Below are positions 1 through 12,266 of a DNA stretch of 64,000 nt, one piece after another. The notes below the pieces were generated by a model. The model was given only the letters and a program-made list of their open reading frames with translations. It was not told the origin of the DNA and searched no databases. The position numbers were made by a program, and so were the translations under genes. The first letter of the stretch is position 1, and every line of letters starts with the position of its first letter. Source of the DNA: Anthoceros angustus (Eukaryota > Streptophyta > Anthocerotopsida > Anthocerotales > Anthocerotaceae); assembly GCA_010909165.1 (NCBI GenBank), contig MU008206.1, positions 248,001-312,000 on the forward strand, written 5' to 3'.

Positions 1-59
1 GGAACCATTTTACAGGGAAAAGAAGGCAAGGCGTAGTGCCCCAGTCAGGCGAAAGACTT

Positions 60-438
60 TGTTTTATTTCCCAAGCTGAACGCATCATCATGGATGTTCC
101 GTTGTCCCAAGCTTGCAAAAAACCCGACATGGTTTACTAGGCACCGTAGTGTGAATGGTGACACTGGGCGATTCCGGCATGGGCCCGTTTGGACGAGGTT
201 GATAACTTCGGCTTGGAGGACAGGCACATTCGCTTCTCCATCTCGACTGACGGTTTCAATCCCAGCGGTCACCGTTCAAGTGCATATTCCATATGGCCAG
301 TTATGCTGGTTATTAATAATCTTCCGCCATGGTTGGCCACAAAGAAAGAGAGCGTCCTCCTGCCGCTGATAATCCCAGGTCCCACACAACCTGCCAACAT
401 GGACGTTTATCTGGAGCCCTTACTGGATGAGCTCGTAA
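60..438 (+). pseudogene. CACTA TNP2 transposase, upstream segment (starts before or near window edge)
   Basis: This encodes part of the TNP2 (Transposase_21-type) transposase that cuts and joins CACTA element ends. Readable blocks in order are CPKLAKNPTWFTRH (about 103-144), then after a frameshift IRFSISTDGFNPSG, WPVMLVINNLPPWL, LIIPGP and DVYLEPLLDELV up to 438. These are the family landmarks tDGfnP, S.WPv, NlPPwl, iiPGP and yLePLi.EL. The frame changes between about 150 and 190, so this copy is damaged. At 438 it is interrupted exactly by the TAA target site of CACTA-B, and the same frame resumes at 12542 with SLWDGVTT. Any reading frame continuing past 438 is an artefact running into the inserted terminus. 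Confidence 0.85.
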
Positions 439-600
439 CCCTACTAGAAAAGGGCACCCCATGTTACAGTCGATGTTGCAATTTTTTGTTACACTTCCAC
501 ATTGCAACATGTTTTGGAGGCTTGGTATTAAGTTTGTTAGTTACATCCCCGTTTAGTGCGACCATCTTAACACGAACACGGCACTCTCTCTTCCCACCTC
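439..600 (+). repeat. CACTA-B left terminal inverted repeat and first subterminal repeat
   Basis: The terminal repeat (439-468) is followed by a unit containing TTACAGTCGATGTTGCAATT, TTGCAACATG and TTTGGAGGCTTGGTATTAAG. Related units recur at about 5318-5440 and 5455-5560. The array was tandem before the giant TG..CA element inserted into it at 630. Confidence 0.8.
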
Positions 601-1208
601 ACCCTTCCGGGTACACCTCTCTCACAAGCTATGGCGCGACTTTTGCTGACGGCCAGCCGGGCGCGCACAATCCCGTGTCGTTGTAGGAAGGAGTCCGTTC
701 CCAAGGGAATGATAGGCTCCGTTTGCCGCGTTTCAGACGATTCTCACTTCACTTTGCGTCCATTCAGTCTCAACGCACATTCATCAGTTCGCATCTAACT
801 ACTCGCAACGTTCACCGCACAGGCCCGGTGTGGCCAAACGTTTAAGGACCTGTCGTCTTCGCTCACACGTCACTCGCACCTCTAGTCCGTTCCTCTCCAC
901 TCACACTACACTTATCGGTCTTAGGGAAAGACGGGTTACAGCCCGACCTCCTCCTTCTTGCTCGGCCTTCCGTCCGGGCTCTACGCCCTCCGAGTCCCTC
1001 CGGCCACACGCCCGTCCGCTCGGCGCCGGGCCGCGCTCGACGAGCACGGGTCCCCAGTCACCCTTCCCTGCACACACCACAACACGTTAGGTCCGTCACG
1101 GAACCTTGATCAATCTCTCCGGAGCTGTCGTGCCTGTTCAGTGACTCAGGACTCACGTTAGCAAGAAGACACACAAAGTGCAGAGCGGCATCAACACCAA
1201 GAAAGATG

Positions 1209-1233
1209 ATTTATTGAGCTGACCCTCTTATAC
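1209..1233 (-). promoter_or_regulatory. TATA box and poly(A) signal of giant TG..CA element copy 1
   Basis: On the minus strand TATAAG (complement of 1227-1232) is followed after about 11 bases by AATAAA (complement of 1210-1215). The same pair occurs at 56704-56728 in the second copy. TATA box and poly(A) signal so close together is the usual layout around the U3/R junction of an LTR. Confidence 0.5.
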
Positions 1234-2467
1234 TACGCCCAAGTCGGCGCCTTTATTACACCCCCTATTCTGAGCTGATGGCCAGCTCAGTATACCCTAA
1301 TCGGCCGCCTACCATCCTATTTCCTCCTATCTCCTTCGTCGGCGGTGGGGCTGGGAAGGTCCCGGGTTCCGCCTTGGGATTGGTGGTCCAATCTCCCGTC
1401 TGATTCGGCGCGCAATCGGATGATCCGCGAGGCGGACCTCCTTCTCCCGAACTCCGCCAGTTACACGGCGGCGGTCGACGACCGCCACTACACAACGCCC
1501 TCCCCTCGGCCTCCCGTGGGTCCCCTCGGTGGGGCCACGCTATCTGCTCCCCTAGCGTAAGTCGAAGGGGCTCCTCCTCATCGCCGAGTCCCGACCTCGA
1601 GGTCCGGTCTCGACTCCGGAGTCTGAACTCCAGGAGTCCGTCTTATTTCCTGAGTCCGGTCGGCTGGGTCGGCCTCGTCTGAGGTTCGGACCTCGAGGTC
1701 CCACACACCACGTTAGGTCCGGTCCCCAAGCTCCGGACCCCTTATCTGTGGACCTCGTACTGCTAGGTCCTCATCCCTACCCCCCGACCCTTGTCTTGGG
1801 TCGGGTTGGCTCCTCGCCCCTTTGGGCCGCCTCCCTTCTCCCGGCGGGTTGCGGTGAACTTACCCCCGAGGTTCAAGGCCTCGCCTCCTTGAGGCTCTTC
1901 TCCCCATTGCCGTCGTCTCCAAACAGGGCCACTAGAGTCCCCGTGCTGTCCCCATGCCCTTCTTCCCCTCTGAGCCTTCCAGGGTCCGCCTATTTTACCG
2001 AGAGGCTTCATCGCTTTCAGAGCTCGTGGTAATAGGCAAAGTCCGAATCCACTTGTTGAATTGCTCTTCCACGTGTGCCCGAGCACCCGATACTCCCTTC
2101 GCCATAGGTGCTCCGGAGCCGAGCGTGCCTTGTTGGACCACCTCCCCGCCAGTTTGATAGCCGGAGCCGCCGCACGCGAGGCGCAAGGGGCCGCCTCCAC
2201 AGCCTCCCGCCGCCTCCCGCCGCCTCCTGCTGCGCTACCCCTCTCACTGCGAGGTCCTCGGCCTCCCGTTTCCCTTCCTCAATTCGGCCGAGCTTGGCCT
2301 TCCTCCTTGCCTCTTCCGCCTCCGCCCATTCGGGCCGTTAACTCCGCCATCTCCCTCTCAGACGGTCGGGCAACTGCATCGCGGGCTTCGCCTGTGTCCT
2401 TCTCCATTTCGGCGGCGTCCTGCTCCTGTTCCATCGCCGTCTCCTCCGTCCAGCAGTGGGGCGCTCT

Positions 2468-4834
2468 CTATTTCGTGATCGCGACCGCCTGCGAGACTAC
2501 CATTCCTCTCAATGGTAGTTTGAGCCGCAGCCCAAGGTCTCCTTGCGGTCTTCCATCTCCTTCTTGCTCCACCTCACGCAGCCGAGTCCGAGATCCTCCA
2601 TCTCCTTGTCGCGAGCTTCCTTGGCTGGGGTCCGCTTGCTCGCCTCTGCTCCATCTTGAGGCTGGGCGCTCTATCACTCGAGTCTTGGACTCTCTCGTTG
2701 AGAACCCCTTGCTCCTTGGCCCTTTTGGCGAGCTCCTTCTCCGCCTCCCTCTACCTCCTGCTGCGCCACAGGGTCCCGATTTCCGGTCTTGGCCTCCGGT
2801 TTCCACACGGCTCGTCGTGCTTGCTCTTCTTGCTCGGCTTGATTGGCGGCTACGCCTCCCTCCACGGCTGATCACTGAGCCGGCCTACTGCTGGCTTCCG
2901 CCTCGGCCACCTTCACAGGCTTCTCGGCTTGGCTGGTCTGGTCGGGCCGCCTCCGCCGAGTCAGAGCCCTCTCCGCTTGCGCCCGGGCCTCTTAGCCTCT
3001 GCTGCGCTACCCCTCTCACTGCGAGGTCCTCGGCCGCGCTTGGGCCTCCTTCGCCTCCTGCTCCTCCGGTGAAGGAATTTAGTCCGGTCCTTGCGAATGG
3101 ACGGACTTCCCTCTCGGCCTCCGGCGTTTCCCTTCCTCAATTCGGCCGAGCTTGGCCTTCCTCCTTGCCTCCACAGGCCCCTCAAGCTGCTCACGGAGGA
3201 GTACCATCGCGCCGGTGGCTTCTACCTCCGGGTCTTCTCGGCCATCCATGAGACCCCAAAGCATACCGTCCATGACGTAGCTGTGACCCCGTGTTTCTTC
3301 CACGGCCGCCGTGAGGCTCCCACAAAGTCCGTAGTGGGGCGGGCATTTCATGTCCGCCAGGACCTCCATACCGCAGCCGAGTAAGTCGGTGGGTTCTCGG
3401 ACCTAATCGGGACCCTTAGGTCTGAGTCTTGGCTTCGAGCTTCACCCTCCTTGGCCCTTTTGGCGAGCTCCTTCTCCGCCCTTTTTCTCACGGGGCTCGG
3501 AGGAGGTGAGGGGTCCGGAGCAAGCCTTTTGCCTCTTCGCCGGAGGCAGGACCCGGCTCGAGTGCAGTGCTGCGGTGACCTCCACTCCAGGCGTCCCTTC
3601 GCCCTCCTTCGCCTCTTCTTGCCACTCAGGTAGGCGGGGTAAGAACTTGGCACCGTCGAGGTCTTTGCGTTGTAAACCATCTTGCGTCTCTTGGTTCCCT
3701 TGGTCCGTGAGGCTCGGCGGTTGTGGTGGTGGTGGGCTATTGAGTCTGGCCGCCTCGCAGACCGGGCCGCTGGGCACTGGGAGGAGGGAAGGGATTTCTC
3801 CCATACTTCCACAGGTGGTGAGGGGTCCGTTCGGACGTATGGAGTCGAATTCCCTCGATCGTCCTCCTCCGGGTCCGTTTGGCCTTGAGGTCGGCCCCCA
3901 CCTCGGGCGCCCTTGCGCTCCACTTGGCGGGGCCTCCTGCTCCTTGGCCCTTTTGGCGAGCTCCTTCTCCGCCTCCTTGAGGAGCTCGAAATGTCCCCAT
4001 ACATGGAATCGTGCATGACCTGATGGCGAGGCTTCGCCTTAGCTTGCGGCCTCGACTAACCGGCGAAGATAATCCTTCCCCCGCCTCTTCCTCAACAGAG
4101 CGCATGCGAGAATACCAGGTTATCACCAAGGTGATCCACCTTGGTGAGTGTTCCAATGGACAATGATCCGGGCTACCGCTCTTACCACCGGGCCCAAGAG
4201 CTCTGATATCAACCAGCCGTTGGTTGTCCTCTGCCTGTGCCTCAAAGATCGCCACTGCTGTCGCCCTATCTTCCTTCGCCTTGAGGGGCCCGCACCACAC
4301 CCCTTCTTCCTCCTTTGGGCGGTTGTAGGCCGCCTCGGGACCTCAAGGTCCATCGCCTCGGGTCCTCCGGAGGTTCTTGATCAACCTCCTTGTTGGCCGC
4401 CAACATCTTCGGCGAACTCCCGACTGTGAGAGTACGCCGAACGTCTGCATCCCTGAACACATCCGGTGCCACTCCTCGACTAATTCCCGCTTCCTCGGCC
4501 GGGGCCCAAAGTCCGGATAGCGCGGGTCACAATGTTGCGCTCTCACGAGGTTCCATGGCTCCCAAACCTCCGCGAGCTTTTGGGTGCCATCGCTTCCCCT
4601 TGTCGAGCCGCCGACCGAGTTCACTGGCACGATCGCCCTCCTCGCCGCCGCTCCAACCCGGCGGTGAACCACGCCGAAGGTGCTTGGGCGCTCAAAGAGA
4701 TAGCGCGAGAGGGGTTGCGGGCGCAAGAGATCGAGAATTGTCTCGAGGCTGCGCAGCGAAATGACCTTCCCCTTCGGCCGCGCCTTTGGGAGTAACATGG
4801 AAGGCGCCTCGTCAGAATCGCCAGAGGTCTGCAT
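2468..4834 (-). pseudogene. Degenerate charged, coiled-coil-like ORF inside giant TG..CA element copy 1
   Basis: Minus-strand reading-frame pieces (about 4834-4343, 4300-3737, 4016-3348 and 2875-2468) encode a highly charged protein with blocks such as VWEPWNLVRAQHCDPRYPDF and RKRAEKELAKRAKEGEARSQ. Matching blocks occur in the same order on the plus strand of the second copy (53490-55136), for example RAQHCNPRYPDFGPW. That suggests an ancestral coding region rather than chance. The many Lys/Glu/Arg-rich stretches look helical, as in a gag-like or accessory protein, but I recognise no catalytic domain. Long plus-strand frames here are antisense shadows of the Lys/Glu-rich strand. Confidence 0.4.
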
Positions 4835-5285
4835 GGCTTATTCTGACCTTACGCCTCCGCTTACTCTGGCCTTACGCCGCCGCGTACTGCGGCCTTACGC
4901 TGCACCGCGTGAATACCGCTATAACCCCTGCAAGGCTACGGCCCGCCGCATGCCCGACCTCCACTCGGGGCCGTCACGTGGCGCTTAGTCCGTCCCTCAC
5001 GACTCAACTTCTAAGTTACTTTCCTGGCGTACTTATCCTGTTTGACCGGAGTGGGGTCCGGACTTATCCTGTTTGACCGGGTGGGGTCGGACTTATCCGT
5101 TACCCCAGCGTCGGTGACGCCATAGTGGGTCGAGTGCGTTGCCACTCCGAGTCCGAGTATACTCCGAGTGCCCGAGTGCTATCCATGCTTATTCCTCCTT
5201 TTCCGCCTTATTTTATCCTCCAATCCTACGAAAAAAACAAAACCCTACTTATTTCTTAACCCCCAAGGGAAGTCCGTAGCCCACA

Positions 5286-5560
5286 CAAGCATTATTAATA
5301 ATTTCCCACCTGCCCTTGTTACAGTCGTGTTGCAATTTTATGTAACACTTCCAACTTGCAACATGTTTTGATGGCTTGGTGTTAAGTTGGTCCATTTTTT
5401 CTCTTCCTTCTCCCACCATCCTAACACAATGCTTGGTCTCTCACTTCATGTACCACTTCAAAATTGCAACACTCTTTGGTGGCTTGGTGTTCAAGGTGTC
5501 AATTTCTTATCCACCTTCTCACCCCATCTTAACACAATGCTTGGTCTCTCCTCTCACCTC
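5286..5560 (+). repeat. CACTA-B subterminal repeats, copies 2 and 3
   Basis: The unit beginning TTACAGTCGTGTTGCAATTT at 5318 repeats the sequence at 465. A further diverged unit begins near 5455 with AAAATTGCAACACTCTTTGG and again includes GGCTTGGTGTTCAAG and CATCTTAACACAATGCTTGG. Each unit is about 120-130 bp. In CACTA elements such subterminal arrays are the binding sites of the second protein. Confidence 0.7.
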
Positions 5561-8500
5561 ACCTGCTAGTTATATTGCCCCCTTATCACACCCTTTTATA
5601 CTCTTTCACTTCTCCTCCTCCATCATGACCGTGAGAAGGACCTCCCCTATCACAACCATTTTATACTCTTCCTCTTCCTCTTGCAACATGATTGTAACAA
5701 GGACCTCTCTCTCCCCCAGGGGGCTGTCCTTCCCTTCCTATTTTACCTCCTTTGTATATCCTTTGTATACATATATATGTATATAGGCTTCAAGACATAA
5801 GTATGTGTAAGTATGTGTACATATATATGTACACATCCATCTGTTATACTTATATTATATTAGTGTACTTATATATGCCTCCTTTGTATACGTATATACG
5901 TATGTATATAGGCGTCAAGACTTGTTTATATAGTAATATGTATGTGCTAACCCTTACGTCACTCTCATACCTTGCATATATAAGTGTTTGATTTTATTGA
6001 CAAATTAATTGGAATTTTTGGACAGTTCAAGCGTCCTCTATCCCTTTCGCATCGGTGGCTTTGTTGCCACCGATGCAATTGGCTTTATCTACAAACATGT
6101 ACGTCTTCCAAGTGATATGGCCATATGCCTCTGACGCCACTTGGTGACTCTTCGACCAACACCATTGTTTTCGTGGTTCCTCCACAACTTCCTAGACCTA
6201 TCCGGCCTCAATCACCACTTTCACGGCGAAGGACCCTGTAAATGCTAGGCTATAAAGGTGGGAATACCAATTCCATCTGTTTGTCGATTGACCATCACCG
6301 GTCCACCCACGTCTTGGCGACTCCGGCAAGAAAATGGCTCAACATTCACATTCCTCCACAAACGGCCCACCGCCACGGTTGTTTTCCAGTTGCATTCGGC
6401 ATGCGCTCGCATTCTCTCATCCGTGTTCCCCACCATCTCTCGGTTCTCTCCACATCCGTGTTCCCCACCATCTCTCCAGCCCCTCACATCCGTGTTCCCC
6501 ACCATCTACGTTGCCTCCAGATCACTTGACGGTGACGCTTGCCACCTTTCCTCCATCTTCCTTCTCTCCACTAGTATCATGCCTTCCTTCCCGACATGGC
6601 CTTCACCTTCCACCGCTTTCCTTCCCTTCTTCCCTGCAGTCATGCACACACATCACTTAGAGCTCACGTCCTACATATCACCACGCACCAACCATCAACT
6701 CCTCATTCTCCACCCAACCTCCATCGCATAACCGCTCACGCCATGTACACTCCACCACGCCCATCGCACAACACGGCAATGACGCTAGTGGCTTACCAAC
6801 CGCCCATCAATTCTCCAATTTGTAGTGGCAATGTAGTCGGTATGTCGTCTCCACCTCATCATCCGCCATCTCCACATCCGCCTCCTCTTGCGCTTTCCCC
6901 ATCATTGCCGCCACCGTGTCCTTCTCCTCACCGCCCTCCGACCATCATATGCACGCGTTCCTTGGCCCGCCTCCGCAACCGCCTCCTCCAAGAGAGTCTC
7001 CACTCCCAGCGGTTCCTCCCTCCACAGGCATCCTCCTCCCACGTTGTTGGGGTTATCCATCGCCACCGAATGGAAGGTCCACAAGACCAATGGCCTCTCT
7101 CGCCACCACACGGTCGGCCTCTTGGGCACCACCATGCTCCTCCCGATCACCACAGTCCTCTTTCTCCTGACTCACGCCAATTCCTCCTCCTCCCGATGTC
7201 ACGGCCTGGCGATTCCTCCTCGAAAGTTTTGGATTCTCTCCTGCAGCAAGCAGCTCCAGCGTTAGCTCCCCACCTATTAGAGACACCCACTCCCCTTGCG
7301 GCCGCTTTCTCTCAGCATCGTCCTCCTCTTTGGCAGCAGACTCCACTGCTGTTGGAAGTTGCTCCCCTCCAGCACCCGACACCTCTCTCGCCGCCTCCTG
7401 CTCCACGCGATGATCATCCACCCTCTCCACTTCAGTTGAATCCGCATTCTCCACAGGCGTGCCCACCTCACTTGCCGCGCTAGGACCATCCTTCGCCGTG
7501 CTTCCATCCAAGAAGGGGGACTACGTGGCATGCCATGCCAGTCTTGCCATGCCACCTTCCTCACGCTACTTCATGTTTGTGCACACAAACACGAAACCTT
7601 CCTTGTCCACGTATGCCATTCCTCCATGCATGCCATATATAGTCCCCGCTTTTTATGACCATTTCGTGACCAAGGACAAGTGTTTGCAATGCGATTTCGA
7701 GTGGCCGATGACCAAGGAAGTGCCATGCCATGACAAGGTCATGGCCATCTTACAACCCGCCATGAACCAAGGACAATGGTTCCCTTTCTCTCAAATAAAA
7801 TTCTCCCTCCACCATGGTCCAAGGAAGGTGGGTGCAAGCCATTAGAATAATTGAAAACTCATGGCATGGAAGAAAACATGCCACGTCAAGGTCGCTTTGA
7901 AGCAGTTTCCAATCGCTTTTGAATAATCTATATCAACATCTACACCATTGTGCAAGGACGGTGGGTGGCACGTGAGAGCCATTCAAGCAAACTAAATGCC
8001 CCTTTCATTATGCCATGAATGAAGGACCGTCCGTATGTGAATTTGCCATATATATGCCAATTCCGTTCTCCTAGATAATGATGTCCATCGTTCGAGACTC
8101 CCATTCGCTCTCCACCAATCATGCGCACACATGGCGTAACGATAATGTATTCACGCCTCGGCACCATGCTAGGGTGACGGCTCGACGTCACTATGGCGCC
8201 GCCCGCAAAGGATTTCCAGCCCTTAGGAGACATGAAAACAAACTTCGCATTCCGCTCCTTTATGGCCGTGGCGCACACACTCATTGCATTTACCAGAACC
8301 GTCATCATATGGTCGACCACCATCAAAGCTCGCCATGTTTGGTTTGTCACATGTAAGGAACAGTTGAAATTCAAGATCCTCTCATCCGCAACCCGATGTG
8401 GCACAGGGCACAAGAGGGCTGAAGGTGGTGGTCCGCTTTAAATGTCACCACCTTGCCCTCGCTCACGCTACTACCTTTCTCTTGGTCATCCTCGCGGCGA

Positions 8501-11500
8501 GCCTGTCTTCGTGAAACATGCACGCGCCTCCTGCTACCTTATGCCATGTATGACGGACATGTTGACGTATGCGGAGCTAGCTTCCGTCGGAAACCTAAAT
8601 GGGCGTGAGTGGTAGTTCGCACCACGAGGCGTGTGTTCATGTCTCCATCTTGGTGCACAACTAGACTGCTGATGGCCATCAAGGATCCTTTGCAAAGGTT
8701 GGAGGCGGTGTCACCGCCTCATGGCGTGGAGCGTCTCGTGGCTATCCCTCGTGGGGACTTGCGTTCGGTGGCGAGGTGGTTCCTTCCACATGGTGCGGGC
8801 ATGGTGTTCGTGACCACACACGGTATGGCTGGGGGTTGTGAGGCCGGATGTGAACACTTTTTGGCCCTATTCGCCTACCTACAAGTCCATGCTGCAGCTA
8901 AAGTGTTTGTGGAATCCGCATAAGTCAAAACCGCCTTCCTCACCGACTGTGGTCTGTGGATCATTGCGGTGTGTGCACATTATTGTTGCACAGTGGTGGA
9001 AACCGACGATGGCCATTAAGGACAAGGGCTGCAATTCCAATGACGATGGCCATCGAGGATGATGGATGGGAGGTTGCTCTCCCTCGCCTACCATCAAGGA
9101 CTGGTATGGAGGCCGTCCCTTGGCTCTTGCCGCCTCGGGCACGCTGAGCAGGACGGTTTATACCTCACAATGTGGGGACATATGCTTACCGTAATTAAAC
9201 ATTGGGATGGGAAAGTCCTTCATCCTTGATCACTACTTGTACTTCCCATGCTGTCACGCAATAAAACTCGATGACCTGTCTTGTCTGCTTGGCGGAATGG
9301 ATGGGTATGGTTTGGTGCCCGTCCATACCGTTGACCAGACATGACAAGTCACCCTTTGCGCACGTCACTTCTGAGTCACGCGTGCTGAAAGTGGAATAAA
9401 TCATGTATGGTGATTGGTTTGCACAGTGCTATAGTCTATTGTCTCCTCCCTCCTGGATGCACAAGGCAATCTTTGGTCAGTGGAAGACGATGATTAATGG
9501 TAAAATGCAGTAATGGGCGCATTGAGAGCGGTGCGCCATGTGGGCAATATAATACATCATGAGTAACGTACAGCATAACCAATGGGACATGAAACTTGCT
9601 CCCAAGTCTGTCAAGGTTGTGGTCGAAAATTGTTCGATTATGGGCAAGTAGCATGTGCACAATCGCTCCCGCCAAGAGGAGTAAATGACAACCACCGGGC
9701 CTTTGCAAACAAAGCTTTTCAAAATAGCAGCCTTGAATTCGGTACCGGGACTCATGGCCCGCACCTTTCACGAGAGGAAGCCATTGCCTTGATGGCACGA
9801 AGGTGGTGGACAACCGGTTCGCAGGATGGGGAGTATGGCGAGGTGAAGCTTGCTAGGGGAGTCACGTCTGAAGCTGCGAACACCATAGTGGACGCCGCCG
9901 AGGCTGCACGTGATCCGGGTGGGGAGGATGAGGGGCCAAATGGCCTCGGGCTATCTCGCTCATCCACCGCACCCGGCGGTCTCCATTCGACATCGGCGAT
10001 GTGAAGAAGCGGCCTCCTCGTCAAGACTCGGCCAGAGAGGTAAGAGGCGACATGGCTGCCGAGCCCACTTGATTTTGACGACTTTGAGACGTGGAACCTC
10101 CCCCCATGACGGAGTTGGAGCACACGGGGAAGTGAAGGAAATAGATGAAGAGCTATTTCGCTGGATGAGGTGGGTTTTCGCAGACTAATGGCAAGTGACG
10201 GCAAAGTGTGCACACGCTCAAGTTTGCAGCGGATGAGTGGGCATGGTGGACAAACGGTAACACATGTGCACTGCATGCCGGCAGTGCTCAAGCTTGGAGA
10301 CAAGGGAGGCAACCTTCGAGGACGGTGGCATGCTAGAAGGGAAAGGGTGGAAATCGTGAAAGGCGATAGTGGGGTTCTGCCCGAGTTCCTTCAGTAAGAT
10401 AGGGAGTGTATGAAAAGATCCTAGAGGTTCGGCTATTGCAAGGAGAACAAGGAAATGACCATTTTGCTTAACGACATTGAATTGAAGATGGATCCGATAT
10501 GGTGGCCTTTCCGAGACGACGGAAGGAAGGGGTGGGGAGGCAACGATGGTGCACGAGGTGGTGACATGGACGACGAGAGGCTATCAAGGAATGCATGGAA
10601 GGGGCTTGGGAGGAAGGAGGCCGAGGGGCGAGGACAACGGACTTTGAATGGGGAAAGGCAGATGAACAAGGAGCGGGAAGTGGAGAGGTGAGGCTCTTGA
10701 GGAAGCATGCAGGAGGAGGAGGGGGAACCGAGTGGCAGTGTGGACGATATTGTGGTGCCGCGACACCACGATTGCCTAGGATGGTGGAAGCCGCATGCCC
10801 GGATTGGGGTCAATGGAGGCAGGCAACGAGGGTGTCGGTGGGCAGCAAGCAAATAATGGAAAAGAGGTGGAGGGTGCCCGACCGCGGTGTGACCATGTAT
10901 GGGGAGGGTGGAGGCCGAAGAGGAGGAGGAGGAGGAGGAGGGAGGCGGTGGCGGAGGGGGGAACAAGGTGTGTGGAGGCGGAGTCGGGTGGTGGAGCACG
11001 GAGGGGCAATCAACTGTGAAGAAACACACTTGTGTGCACTATGGACAGCCAAAAATCGCAGGGGACTAGGAGGAGGCGGGTGGCGGAGGACGACAAGAGT
11101 GGATCACCCAGCAGCCATGGTCAGGGCAAAAGGCATGCGAACATGAGGCGATGTCGAGGGGAGAGAGAATGAAGGAGGACTAAGAGGGCAACATGCGTGC
11201 TTGATATCGGCAAAAGGCCAATGCAGATGGAGGCCGGGGGGGGACGTGGGGGGCTGCAGAGAACATGGACGCAGCAGAGGAGGCAGGCAAGAGGACGATG
11301 TGCCTAATTTCGTGCAGACACATACCTTGCAGCCTCGGATCTCGAGAGCATGGACTGCATAGTGGAGCCCAGTTGAGGCAATGCCACTGTGATAAAGGGT
11401 GGAGGCCGAAGAGGAAAACGGGAGGAGGAGTAGAGGAGGCAATGGGCAAGTGACAAGGGCACGGCTGCGGCGGGGAAGAAGGAGGACGGAAGAGGAAAAT

Positions 11501-12266
11501 GTCCAGCAAGAAGGCGTAAGAAAAGAGGAGGAGGCGGAGGGAAGGTAAGGCAAATGGACGCTTCGTGGAAACCCATTAACTGGATAACTCATGACGGCCA
11601 TGCTGGTTTGTATGTGCAATGTGCCGCAGAAGGCGAGGAAGCGGAGGAAGTGGCAAAGCTTGCCTCACCAAACGCAAGTGGAGGGAAGAAGAAAATTGCG
11701 AATCGAACGGAGGCGGAAGTTTCCTAGAGCATATGACGAGTAGGAAGTGCCTTACATGGAGGCGAAAAGCATAAGCCGCATACCAAATCTCCTCCGCACA
11801 ACACAATCTTGTAGGGGCATAACCTCACAGTGATGCGTCACAATAAGGTGATAGGTGGGGACAATATCTTCTTGGGCGCCATGGCAGGAAGCCGATGGCT
11901 ATTGTTGACGTAGGAAGGACAAACCGCAAGCTAGCATGCTATAAAGTAGGGGTATAAAGGGCCGTCGCTATTTACACGTATAGTAAATACAAAGTATCGT
12001 ACCATGAATATATATGTATCAAAGGTACGATGTAATATGTAATATACAAACTTATTTTATATGAAATTGAATACGCCAGATAGCACTTAGAATAATACAT
12101 TACATTTATCACCGTAGACTACATGCATATAGTACAAGGATGTATTGATACGTATTTGTATATGGTCGTATTGAAGGGCGTGGTGGTAACTACCAAGTAA
12201 AACGTGGTATTTCAAAGGGCAAAAGTAAAAGGGCAATGGTGGATGGGGAGGAGGTTCGGTGCAAGC
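5561..12266. other. CACTA-B interior: no recognisable gene, low-complexity sequence
   Basis: I recognise no protein domain here. Contents: an AT-rich tract with alternating ATAT/GTAT palindromes and a loose duplication (5750-5990); a three-copy minisatellite with core CATCCGTGTTCCCCACCATC (6419-6510); a C-rich, Pro/Ser/His-coding stretch (6596-7483) with no domain; unremarkable frames at 7459-7845, 8609-8923 and 9582-10004; a purine-rich stretch with a GGA run (10918-10960); and AT-rich sequence at 11990-12130. It may be captured or decayed host sequence. Confidence 0.5.
6419..6510 (+). repeat. Minisatellite, three copies, about 34 bp
   Basis: The core CATCCGTGTTCCCCACCATC occurs three times in direct orientation with spacers of about 14-15 bases, inside the CACTA-B interior. 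Confidence 0.8.

Larger units (their letters stand above)
630..5285 (-). mobile_element. Giant TG..CA element, copy 1 (4.66 kb; probable solo long LTR)
   Basis: Read on the minus strand, the element starts TGTGGGCTACGGAC (5285 downward) and ends GTCGCGCCATA at 630, where the second copy has GTCGCGCCACA. It is flanked by the 5-bp duplication CAAGC (625-629 and 5286-5290). A related copy, inverted relative to this one, lies at 52941-57312 with its own TSD. TG..CA ends with 5-bp TSDs are typical of LTR retrotransposon insertions, but I find no pair of internal LTRs. A TATAAG box (complement of 1227-1232) and an AATAAA signal (complement of 1210-1215) sit about 0.6 kb from the 3' end, as in an LTR with a very long U3. 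A solo LTR formed by recombination is the simplest reading; a large non-autonomous element is the alternative. Confidence 0.75.

Noticed and set aside
439-686. Continuation of the TNP2 frame beyond 438
   Set aside because: It runs through the CACTA-B terminus; the true continuation is at 12542 after the duplicated TAA.
2061-3251. Long plus-strand reading frame (396 codons) in the left giant element
   Set aside because: It is antisense to the Lys/Glu-rich coding-like strand, which is the one conserved in order with the second copy; its Pro/Ser/Arg/Leu composition is the expected shadow.
6596-7483. 295-codon Pro/Ser/His-rich plus-strand frame
   Set aside because: C-rich low-complexity sequence, open on both strands, with no domain; not convincing as a gene.
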